From NCBI GenBank assembly GCA_027009865.1, contig JALVCR010000073.1, forward strand, positions 1 to 14,002: 14,002 bases of DNA, read 5' to 3'. This DNA comes from Campylobacterales bacterium (GTDB taxonomy: Bacteria; Campylobacterota; Campylobacteria; Campylobacterales; JAADDG01). Each line of letters starts with the position of its first letter. Position 1 is the stretch's first letter. Under the pieces are notes generated by a model. That model searched no databases, was not told where the DNA came from, and saw only the letters and a list, made by a program, of their open reading frames with translations. The translations under genes and the position numbers were made by a program. Shown here one piece after another: positions 1-6,090 of this stretch.

Positions 1-1220
1 CTTATTCCAACAATCGCCGCAGCCACTATAAAAGCGAATATAAAAAATCCCACATGATAGTTTCCAAAAGCCGCTTTACTCCATCCAAGAGTCTTAACTA
101 AAGCAGTTCCCCCCAAACCTCCGGCACATCCGATAATACCGGTCATTATACCCATATCTTTGCCAAATCTTTGAGGCACAAGCTGAAACACAGCTCCGTT
201 TGCCATTCCCAAAAAGGCCATAATGATAAACAAAACCGCTATAGCAAAATAGAAATTGTGGACAAAAGCAGCATTTATAACCGCCATAGCCGCAACAACT
301 CCAAAAAAGATATACAAACTCTTAACTCCCCCCATCTTATCGGCTATCGCTCCCCCCACAGGTCTTAACATAGCTCCCGCAAAAATACACAAAGCGCCAA
401 AATAACCGGCTACAACCTTTACGTTGCTCTCTCCTAAAATATTCATACCTATCTGGGCCATCTCTGGTTTATAAACGCTCATTAAATATACTTTCATATA
501 GTTTGCAAATCCAACAAACCCTCCAAAACTTACTGCATAAAACAGACTAAACCACCAAGTATCTTTATCTTTTAGAAGTTTTAAATAATCGCTTACTCTC
601 TTTTTTCTTGGGGTATAAACCTCAGGCGGGGCGTCTTTTGCCATAATTATATAAGTTATCAAAATAATAGCAGATAAAATGCCTCCAACCAAAAACACAG
701 CAGGCCATCCCCAAATTTCGGCAATTTTAGGAGCAAAAAGGAAATCTATCACAACGCCTATATTTCCAGCTCCCGCAAGTCCCAAAACCACTCCTTGAAG
801 CCTTGGCGGATACCACTGCCCAGCCTGCGGCAGGGCAACCGCAAAACTCGCTCCCGCAAAGCCAAGCCCGAAAGCAACAAATAAAAGCTCTCCATAAGTG
901 ATGCTCTCTCCCTTAAAATATGTATAAAACAAAGAAGAGATTACTATAAGCTGAGCTATTATAGCCGTTTTTTTAGCTCCTATATTATCCACTAAAAAAC
1001 CCAAAACTATTCTCAAAATAGCCCCTCCCAAAATAGGAACGGCTAAGAGAGTAGCTTTTTGATTTGGATCTAAAATATAACCGTGTTTGGCCAAAGACTC
1101 CCCTATCTCAGTAGCAAGAGGTCCAAGCATCGTCCAAACCATAAAACTAAAATCAAAATATAAAAAAGCCGCTATCAAAGTAGGCAGATGACCGGCGCTT
1201 TTTAGCTCGCCAAGTTTCAT
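1..1220 (-). CDS. NarK/NasA-type nitrate/nitrite transporter (MFS), 3' end outside the window
   Basis: This is an inner-membrane major facilitator protein expected to move nitrate in and/or nitrite out. I translated 406 codons from the ATG at 1218-1220; the frame stays open to the window edge, so the C-terminus is missing. It has many hydrophobic helices. The family's hallmarks are visible: the first nitrate signature GLAGAGNIG at residues 147-155, the second GIIGCAGGLGG at 361-371, and the two helix arginines that bind nitrate in NarK, here R70 (GGAILRIVLG) and R286 (AGAMLRPVGG). A good Shine-Dalgarno (AAGAGGAG, complement of about 1226-1233) fixes the start. It lies 125 bp downstream of the E1-beta gene on the same strand and may have its own promoter. 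No nitrate reductase gene is visible. The direction of transport and the substrate (nitrate, nitrite or exchange) cannot be decided from sequence. Confidence 0.9.
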   Translation of the reverse strand, partial: MKLGELKSAGHLPTLIAAFLYFDFSFMVWTMLGPLATEIGESLAKHGYILDPNQKATLLAVPILGGAILRIVLGFLVDNIGAKKTAIIAQLIVISSLFYTYFKGESITYGELLFVAFGLGFAGASFAVALPQAGQWYPPRLQGVVLGLAGAGNIGVVIDFLFAPKIAEIWGWPAVFLVGGILSAIILITYIIMAKDAPPEVYTPRKKRVSDYLKLLKDKDTWWFSLFYAVSFGGFVGFANYMKVYLMSVYKPEMAQIGMNILGESNVKVVAGYFGALCIFAGAMLRPVGGAIADKMGGVKSLYIFFGVVAAMAVINAAFVHNFYFAIAVLFIIMAFLGMANGAVFQLVPQRFGKDMGIMTGIIGCAGGLGGTALVKTLGWSKAAFGNYHVGFFIFAFIVAAAIVGI

Positions 1221-1280
1221 AAAAACTCCTCTTAATTTTTGTTTTTAAAATGGTAGCAAAAAATAGAGTAAAAAAGATGA

Positions 1281-1293
1281 CTTAATCTGATTA
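1281..1293. promoter_or_regulatory. Short palindrome upstream of the nitrate transporter
   Basis: TTAAT-CTG-ATTAA is a symmetric AT-rich site about 60 bp upstream of the transporter ATG. FNR/CRP-family sites resemble this but normally have a 4-bp centre; here the centre is 3 bp, so assignment to that family is doubtful. It may be chance in AT-rich DNA. Confidence 0.2.
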
Positions 1294-1345
1294 ATAAATA
1301 AGCAAAAAATTGTAGATTTTTAAAAGAGGAAAAGGCAAAAAGAGA

Positions 1346-2323
1346 TTAAACTCCGTTCTCTTTTGCCCAAGAGATAATTTTTGCGGTTATTTTGTCAGGA
1401 GTCGGGATAGAGGCTAATTCAAGTTTTCTATTGTAGGGAATGGGAACATCTTCTCCCGCTATTCTCAAAACGGGAGCATCCAGTTCATAAAAGAGCTCTT
1501 CGCAAATCCTTGCGCAAACTTCGGCGCCGTATCCTCCGCTTTTATGGTCTTCTTCCACTATAACAGCTCTCTTTGTCTTTTTTATGGAATTAGCTATAGT
1601 CTGCATATCCAAAGGTCTTAGAGAGTTTAAATCTATAAGCTCGCAGGTAATATTTAAAGACTTCTCTATTTTCTCTATCGCTTTTAGGGAGTCTTTTACC
1701 ATTTTAAGATAGCTTATAACAGTTATATCCTCTCCCTCTTTTACCACTTTTGCTTTGAAAGGATCCAAATCCTCATTAAAATCAACTTCCCCCTCTTCGT
1801 TATACAAAAGCTCATGCTCCAAAAAGATAACCGGATCATTTAAAAATATAGCTTTTTTTAAAGCATGATAGGCATAATTTGGATTAGAAGCGGCAAAAAC
1901 GATAAGTCCCGGAATTGAAGCGTAAATAGTCTCATAGCTTTCGCTATGCTGGGCTGCAAGCTGGCGACTAACCCCTCCTGGCATTCTAACGGTAAGCGGT
2001 ATGGCAAGCTTTCCTCCGCTCATATATCTAAATTTGGAAGCATGATTTATAATCTGATCTAAAGCTAAAAGAGAGAAATTTACTGTCATTATCTCGGCAA
2101 CCGGCCTAAGTCCGGCAATAGCCATACCTATTGCGTTTCCAACGATAGAGAGCTCGGCTATTGGAGTATCTATAACCCTCTCCTTTCCATATTTGGCAAA
2201 AAGCCCTTCGCTTACCCTATAGCTTCCCCCGTATCTTCCAACATCCTCTCCCAAAATAACAACGCTTTTATCAATCTCCATAGCTTCATCTATGGCTTTA
2301 TTTAAAGCTTCACGATACAACAT
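1346..2323 (-). CDS. pdhB: 2-oxoacid (pyruvate/acetoin-type) dehydrogenase E1 component, beta subunit
   Basis: This is the beta half of the alpha2beta2 thiamine-diphosphate E1 enzyme, which decarboxylates a 2-oxoacid and passes the acyl group to the lipoyl arm of E2 in the cytoplasm. The protein is 325 residues, the usual length. Visible family blocks are LGEDVGRYGG (24-33), DTPIAE with the ThDP-activating Glu57 (52-57), FRYMSGG (98-104), AQHSES (124-129), DLNSLRPLD (231-239) and EDVPIPYN (291-298). The frame is open ten codons further upstream to 2353. I chose the ATG at 2321-2323 because it has an AAGGA site 8 nt upstream (complement of 2332-2336) and gives the normal N-terminus MLYREALNKAI. 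It overlaps the alpha gene's end by 14 nt, indicating translational coupling. Substrate is not provable: pyruvate is most likely, while acetoin or branched-chain 2-oxoacids are alternatives. The gene symbol is a family-level guess. Confidence 0.9.
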   Translation of the reverse strand: MLYREALNKAIDEAMEIDKSVVILGEDVGRYGGSYRVSEGLFAKYGKERVIDTPIAELSIVGNAIGMAIAGLRPVAEIMTVNFSLLALDQIINHASKFRYMSGGKLAIPLTVRMPGGVSRQLAAQHSESYETIYASIPGLIVFAASNPNYAYHALKKAIFLNDPVIFLEHELLYNEEGEVDFNEDLDPFKAKVVKEGEDITVISYLKMVKDSLKAIEKIEKSLNITCELIDLNSLRPLDMQTIANSIKKTKRAVIVEEDHKSGGYGAEVCARICEELFYELDAPVLRIAGEDVPIPYNRKLELASIPTPDKITAKIISWAKENGV

Positions 2324-3281
2324 TTGAACATTCCTTGCAAAACAGGTCTTCATAAAGTTCAGAAATTTCAGGCTCAGAAGCTCTCAATGCAAATTGCACA
2401 GCCTCTTCTACCTCCATTTGAGCTTTTCTATCAGCTTCTTTGAAAAAACTCTCCTCAACAAGTCCATCTTTTAAAGCTTTTTTTCTTAAATTTTCTATCG
2501 GGTCTTTTGATTTAAATATCTCAAGCTCCTCTTTGGATCTATACTGTCCGCTATCGCTCATGGAGTGCCCTTCATATCTGTAGCACTCAGCCTCTATAAA
2601 ATATGGCCCCAAACCGTTTTCTATATAATTTTTGGCTCTCATAACCTCTTCATAAACTTCGCATACATCCATTCCGTTAATTCTAACTGCAGGCATATAG
2701 TTTTTAACTTTATTATAAAGCTCTACAAAAGGGCTAACCCATGAAATATGGGTTCCGATAGCGTAATAGTTGTTTTCCAAAAAGAAGATAATGGGAAGCT
2801 TCCATGCCGCAGCTATATTTATCGACTCAAAAAAAGCTCCGCTATTTGAAGCTCCGTCTCCAAAAATTGCAAAAACTCCGGCATTCTCACCTTGTATCTT
2901 TCTTGCATAAGCGCATCCCACGGCTATTGGAAGATGGCCGCCTACTATCGCATCTCCCCCATAGAAGGAAAGTTTCGGCTCAAAAAGATGCATAGAGCCT
3001 CCCTTTCCTTTGCTAACTCCCTCCCTTTTTCCAAAAAGCTCGGCCATTACCAATTTTGGATCCATACCTCTTGCTATAGCCAAGACATGCTCTCTATAAT
3101 GAGTAAAAACATCCCCTTTCATAAAAGCTTTCATGCTTCCAACACTTACAGCCTCCTGGCCGATATCCAAATGCAAAAAGCCGGCAATATTGCCCTTCAT
3201 ATACTCCTCTTTAGCCCTTATCTCAAACTCCCTTCCAAGTTTCATTAAATAATAAAACTCTTTAACTCTTGCACTATTCAT
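2310..3281 (-). CDS. pdhA: 2-oxoacid (pyruvate/acetoin-type) dehydrogenase E1 component, alpha subunit
   Basis: This is the ThDP-binding alpha subunit of the E1 enzyme. The product is 323 residues, as expected for the two-subunit type. The ThDP/Mg signature is clear: GDGASNSG begins at residue 141 and the closing NN is at 170-171, with 26 residues between. The active-site block HYREH is at 61-65 and the conserved loop YEGHSMSDSGQYRS at 236-249. An upstream in-frame ATG at 3306-3308 would add nine residues. The ATG at 3279-3281 is preferred because GGAAGAG lies 7 nt upstream and the protein then begins in the family position. It overlaps the end of the preceding AhpD-like gene by 8 nt and runs 14 nt into the beta gene, so the three are one translationally coupled unit. 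E2 (lipoyl acyltransferase) and E3 (dihydrolipoamide dehydrogenase) genes are absent from this window. Confidence 0.9.
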   Translation of the reverse strand: MNSARVKEFYYLMKLGREFEIRAKEEYMKGNIAGFLHLDIGQEAVSVGSMKAFMKGDVFTHYREHVLAIARGMDPKLVMAELFGKREGVSKGKGGSMHLFEPKLSFYGGDAIVGGHLPIAVGCAYARKIQGENAGVFAIFGDGASNSGAFFESINIAAAWKLPIIFFLENNYYAIGTHISWVSPFVELYNKVKNYMPAVRINGMDVCEVYEEVMRAKNYIENGLGPYFIEAECYRYEGHSMSDSGQYRSKEELEIFKSKDPIENLRKKALKDGLVEESFFKEADRKAQMEVEEAVQFALRASEPEISELYEDLFCKECSNVVS

Positions 3282-3615
3282 TTTCAAACTCTTCCAAAGC
3301 TTTTTCAACAGGAGTCATATACATCAAAGCAGGGCCTCCATGCATCAAAACAGCCTGCATTGCCGCATCCAAAATCTCCTCTCTTTTGCATCCAGCTTTT
3401 AAAGCTTCGCTGACATGCAAAACTATGCACCATTCACATTGAGCTGCAACGGCTAAAGCTACATTTATAAGCTCTTTTTGCTTTACGCTTAAAGCTCCCT
3501 CTTTTGTTACGGCTGTCATAAAACCTAAAAAAGATTTTATCTCCTCAGGCTGTTCTCTTTGGAGTTTACCTATAAGTTTTTTGATATCAGTTAGCTTCTC
3601 CTTCATCTTCCCCAT
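3274..3615 (-). CDS. AhpD-like / carboxymuconolactone decarboxylase-family CxxC protein
   Basis: This is a small all-helical protein of 113 residues in the carboxymuconolactone decarboxylase (CMD)/AhpD superfamily. It carries the AhpD redox signature Glu-x11-Cys-x2-Cys-x3-His exactly: E48, C60, C63 and H67 (local sequence AAQCEWCIVLH). That pattern marks the thiol-active AhpD-like branch rather than true gamma-carboxymuconolactone decarboxylases. In mycobacteria AhpD is a peroxidase partner reduced by the dihydrolipoyl group of an E2 enzyme; whether this protein does the same is inference from the signature and from its place as first gene of the E1 unit, overlapping the alpha gene by 8 nt. 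The start ATG at 3613-3615 has AAGGAGA about 5 nt upstream. It is shorter than mycobacterial AhpD, which has two such helical units. Function beyond disulfide/peroxide chemistry is unassigned. Confidence 0.85.
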   Translation of the reverse strand: MGKMKEKLTDIKKLIGKLQREQPEEIKSFLGFMTAVTKEGALSVKQKELINVALAVAAQCEWCIVLHVSEALKAGCKREEILDAAMQAVLMHGGPALMYMTPVEKALEEFENE

Positions 3616-3656
3616 TTAATTCTCCTTTTAATAAACATTATCCAAGAATATAATTG

Positions 3657-3665
3657 ATTATAACA
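3657..3665 (-). promoter_or_regulatory. Extended -10 promoter box for the AhpD-like/E1 unit
   Basis: On the minus strand the sequence reads TGTTATAAT, a perfect TATAAT with an extended-10 TG one base upstream, about 42 nt before the ATG at 3615. No good -35 box is visible; upstream DNA is T-rich with periodic A/T tracts, as is common for sigma-70 promoters in Campylobacterota. The box is half of a symmetric TATAAT-TG-ATTATA (3649-3662), so a TATAAT also faces the plus-strand hydrolase gene. Confidence 0.6.
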
Positions 3666-3737
3666 CATTAAAAAACAAATAAAATAAAATAAAAAGTTAG
3701 TTAAAAAAATAAATCGTCAAATTTATAAAAAGGTAAA

Positions 3738-3743
3738 TATAAT
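3738..3743 (+). promoter_or_regulatory. -10 box (TATAAT) for the exported alpha/beta hydrolase gene
   Basis: A perfect TATAAT lies 51 nt before the ATG at 3794. No convincing -35 hexamer is seen at 17 nt; the DNA upstream is A/T-tract rich. The predicted transcript would start near 3750, inside the palindrome at 3749-3766. Confidence 0.5.
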
Positions 3744-3748
3744 TTTGC

Positions 3749-3766
3749 TACTATTTCTAAATAGTA
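3749..3766. promoter_or_regulatory. Perfect 8+8 bp palindrome, candidate operator
   Basis: TACTATTT-CT-AAATAGTA is a perfect inverted repeat with a 2-bp centre, placed 5 bp after the TATAAT box and covering the expected transcription start. That is the classic place for a repressor site. The spacing fits a dimeric winged-helix or helix-turn-helix repressor, but no regulator gene is adjacent and I cannot name the protein. Confidence 0.45.
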
Positions 3767-3793
3767 AATTATTATTTACAAAAAGGATTCGAT

Positions 3794-5005
3794 ATGAAAA
3801 TGTTAAGCTCTGTTTTACTGCTTTTTTGGAGTATCTATCTATTTGCCCATCCTCATATATATATGTCCAAAACATCTTACAAAGAAGGGGAGAGTGTAGT
3901 GGTATATTTTTCCGATTTGCCCGGAAACGCAAATGACTGGATAGGAATATATCCTGCAAATTCTCCTTCAAATGATTTGGAATATACTGAAGCTTGGGCT
4001 TTTACAAATGGCGGAGTGGCTCTAAATGAAGAAAGCGGATTTAAAAACGGCCATCTAAGTTTTTATAATATAAAAAGCGGAGAGTATGAAGCAAAACTCT
4101 TTTTAGACAACTCTTACGAGGAGATTGAGACAATTCCTTTTAAAGTAACAAAAATAGATAATAAAACAGCTCTTGAGTATAAAAACGATATAGAAAAAGA
4201 GACTTTCAAAAACGGCGCTGTATATTATCCATCCTCTTTGAAAGATAACTATCCAAAACCTGCAATATTTTTTCTATCAGGCTGGTGGACAAGAAGTGAT
4301 AGAACTTATGAGACTATTTTGAGATTTTTAGCCTCAAAAGGATATATCGTAATTTTTTCAAAAGAAAATGAGAGATACGATTCCAAAACTGCTGCTGAAA
4401 ATATTGAGAATTTGTTAGAAAAAAGCAATATTGAAAAATATATAGATAAAAACAGATTGGGAGTGGTGGGACACTCATCAGGCGGAGGCAAAGCCTTTTT
4501 TGTTTTGAAATATTTTCTAAATAAAGGATGGGGAGAGGATGCAAGATTTGTTTTTGCGATGGCTCCTTGGTATCCTTTCGATATGAGAAGAAGCGATTTT
4601 GAAAAAATTCCTCCATCCACAAAAGTGGTTATCCAAAAATATGGAGAAGATTTTGAAAACGATCCAAGAATCTCTATGAAAATCTACTCTATGCTGACAA
4701 CCATTCCAAATAGAAATAAAGATTATCAAATAATAGAGGGAGTAGATCACTATTTTCCTCAAGGAGACGGTAATCTAAATGAGAAAGAGGCTATTTTAAA
4801 ACCTCTTCAAGCATTAATTGAATACACCTTCAATAATAATGAAAAGTATTACGGAGAAGCTTTGGAAAATGGAAGCGATGAACCATATGCCTCTTTTAGA
4901 AATTTAATATTTCCAAAAGAGAGATACGATTTTCCATGCTCTCCCAAAATGGAAAACCTAAAAAGAGCTGTTGAGAAAACGGGAGTTGATTACTGTGCAA
5001 ATTAA
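3794..5005 (+). CDS. Exported alpha/beta hydrolase with N-terminal SKICH-like beta domain
   Basis: The 403-residue protein begins with a Sec-type signal peptide (about 1-18, ending LFA before HPHIY). Residues about 22-118 resemble the SKICH-type beta sandwich: EGESVVVYF, the diagnostic DWIGIYP at 48-54, and SGEYEAKLF near 95-103. Residues about 135-350 are an alpha/beta hydrolase: oxyanion region LSGWW (161-165), nucleophile elbow GHSSG with Ser228, and catalytic His319 in GVDHYF. D286 (YGEDFEND) is the likeliest acid. The catalytic part resembles dienelactone-hydrolase, cutinase/PETase or PAF-acetylhydrolase-like enzymes, so an ester or amide is the probable bond; the substrate is unknown. 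C382 and C401 could form a C-terminal disulfide, fitting an exported protein. AAGGA lies 8-9 nt before the ATG. The gene stands alone on the plus strand and its last four bases overlap the convergent 83-codon gene. Confidence 0.8.
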   Translation: MKMLSSVLLLFWSIYLFAHPHIYMSKTSYKEGESVVVYFSDLPGNANDWIGIYPANSPSNDLEYTEAWAFTNGGVALNEESGFKNGHLSFYNIKSGEYEAKLFLDNSYEEIETIPFKVTKIDNKTALEYKNDIEKETFKNGAVYYPSSLKDNYPKPAIFFLSGWWTRSDRTYETILRFLASKGYIVIFSKENERYDSKTAAENIENLLEKSNIEKYIDKNRLGVVGHSSGGGKAFFVLKYFLNKGWGEDARFVFAMAPWYPFDMRRSDFEKIPPSTKVVIQKYGEDFENDPRISMKIYSMLTTIPNRNKDYQIIEGVDHYFPQGDGNLNEKEAILKPLQALIEYTFNNNEKYYGEALENGSDEPYASFRNLIFPKERYDFPCSPKMENLKRAVEKTGVDYCAN

Positions 5006-5253
5006 TAAATTTTTTGAAATTTTGAGCCATATAATTTAATGTATCTCTCCAAATCATCCAAACCCTTTATCCCTCTCTTTTTCATCATTAAAAAAGAGAG
5101 GGTATCGCTTTTTAAAATCTCAAATATTCTTTCAAGAGAGTGAATATTGTAAAAACTTACTATAAAATCTATCAAAAGATATAGTTTATCCTCTTTTTGA
5201 ATTTTTTCTCTCTCTTTTCGAAATTCTTTAAATTCACCCCACTCTATATGCAT
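5002..5253 (-). CDS. Small hypothetical protein downstream of dprA
   Basis: I do not recognise this 83-residue product. It is rich in charged and aromatic residues, with an N-terminal charged stretch (FKEFRKEREKIQKED) and then amphipathic helices (LYLLIDFIVSFYNI; LDDLERYIKLYG); no signal peptide or known motif is seen. It lies 47 nt after dprA on the same strand, so it could be the last gene of that operon. A weak AAAGG site stands 9 nt before the ATG at 5251-5253. Its stop overlaps the convergent hydrolase gene by 4 nt. It also contains a 12-bp perfect hairpin (5071-5102). The protein-like composition favours a real gene, but a chance open frame in AT-rich DNA cannot be excluded. Confidence 0.5.
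   Translation of the reverse strand: MHIEWGEFKEFRKEREKIQKEDKLYLLIDFIVSFYNIHSLERIFEILKSDTLSFLMMKKRGIKGLDDLERYIKLYGSKFQKIY
5071..5102 (+). terminator. 12-bp perfect hairpin, possible terminator of the hydrolase transcript
   Basis: CCCTCTCTTTTT at 5071-5082 pairs perfectly with AAAAAGAGAGGG at 5091-5102 across the 8-nt loop CATCATTA. It starts 66 nt after the plus-strand hydrolase stop and is followed by TATCGCTTTTT, so it could end that transcript. The T run is not immediately adjacent, which is atypical. The element sits within the minus-strand 83-codon gene, so it would also fold in that mRNA. Confidence 0.45.
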
Positions 5254-5300
5254 AGGTATAAGCCTTTTTTATTTCAAAATCGTCCTTATATAAATATAAT

Positions 5301-6083
5301 TTACTTTATAACTTTTATCTTACCGTTATTTATCTCTATCTCACCCATAAGCTCCGCTTCAAAAACTCTATCTCCAAATTTTCTCAAAGCTTCTTCTAAA
5401 GAGGGAGAAGTTTTTAAATATTCCAAAAATTTATCTTTTTTATTCTCTTTTATAAAAACCTCTTCTCCAAAATTATCAGCAAACTCTTTTATATCCAAAA
5501 TAGGCTTTGCCAAAGAGTTTTTCAAAAGATAGTTCGTCCCTTCGCTCTCATTTAATCTGTGAGGCAGAACATATATCTCTTTACCCATTTCTAAAGCAAA
5601 CTCTACGCTTCTCATGCTTCCGCTTTTTAAATCAGCTTGGGCTACCACAAGAACTTCCCCTAAAGCTACAACTATTTCGTTTCTTACCACAAAACTCCAT
5701 TTAGTGGCTTTAAATCCTTCATCAAACTGACTCAAAACAAGCCCTTTCTCTTCAATATCTTTTATTAAAGAGGCATTTATAGAAGGATATCTAATATCAA
5801 GAGAGTTTCCCATAACAGCTATCGTGTTATTAGCCCCAGCTCCCAAATGAGCCTCTCTATCAACTCCCATAGCGCACCCGCTAACTACAACCACGCCTCT
5901 TTTACTAAGCTCGTTTGCAAGAAGTCTTGTATAGGTTTTGGTATAAGGATAAGCCCGTCTTGCTCCAACAATTGAAATTTTTCTTTTTTTTAAAAGATTC
6001 AAATTGCCTATATAAAAAAGTTTTGGAGGATATTTTTGCATAGAGAGAAGTTCGTTAATTGTAAAATCTACCTCTTTTATCAT
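5301..6083 (-). CDS. dprA: DNA-processing protein DprA (natural transformation)
   Basis: DprA binds incoming single-stranded DNA in the cytoplasm and loads RecA during natural transformation. The 260-residue protein shows the whole Rossmann-like core: SIVGARRAYPYT (37-48), VSGCAMGVDREAHLGA (67-82), TIAVMGNSLDIRYPSIN (87-103), VVRNEIVVAL (132-141), SGSMRSVEFALEMGKEIYVLP (154-174) and SEGTNYLL (180-187). Residues about 216-260 look like the short winged-helix (DML1-type) tail. There is no N-terminal SAM domain, so it is the short form. The ATG at 6081-6083 follows the upstream stop by 7 nt, and that stop (TAG) lies inside the Shine-Dalgarno TTTAGGAG, so translation is probably coupled. Its presence implies competence, although no uptake genes are visible here. 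Confidence 0.95.
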   Translation of the reverse strand: MIKEVDFTINELLSMQKYPPKLFYIGNLNLLKKRKISIVGARRAYPYTKTYTRLLANELSKRGVVVVSGCAMGVDREAHLGAGANNTIAVMGNSLDIRYPSINASLIKDIEEKGLVLSQFDEGFKATKWSFVVRNEIVVALGEVLVVAQADLKSGSMRSVEFALEMGKEIYVLPHRLNESEGTNYLLKNSLAKPILDIKEFADNFGEEVFIKENKKDKFLEYLKTSPSLEEALRKFGDRVFEAELMGEIEINNGKIKVIK

Positions 6084-6090
6084 AAAACTC

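Noticed and set aside
2324..2353. Upstream in-frame ATG extending E1-beta by ten residues
   Set aside because: It lies deep in the alpha gene, adds a non-family N-terminus and removes the well-placed AAGGA from use; the ATG at 2323 is better.
2804..3248. Plus-strand open frames inside the E1-alpha gene
   Set aside because: They are antisense to a clearly conserved gene, with no family resemblance or credible ribosome site.
3282..3308. Upstream in-frame ATG extending E1-alpha by nine residues
   Set aside because: The ATG at 3281 has GGAAGAG at good spacing and gives the normal family start.
4306..4762. Minus-strand open frames inside the alpha/beta hydrolase gene
   Set aside because: They overlap the catalytic Ser/His region of a well-supported gene and have no recognisable motif.
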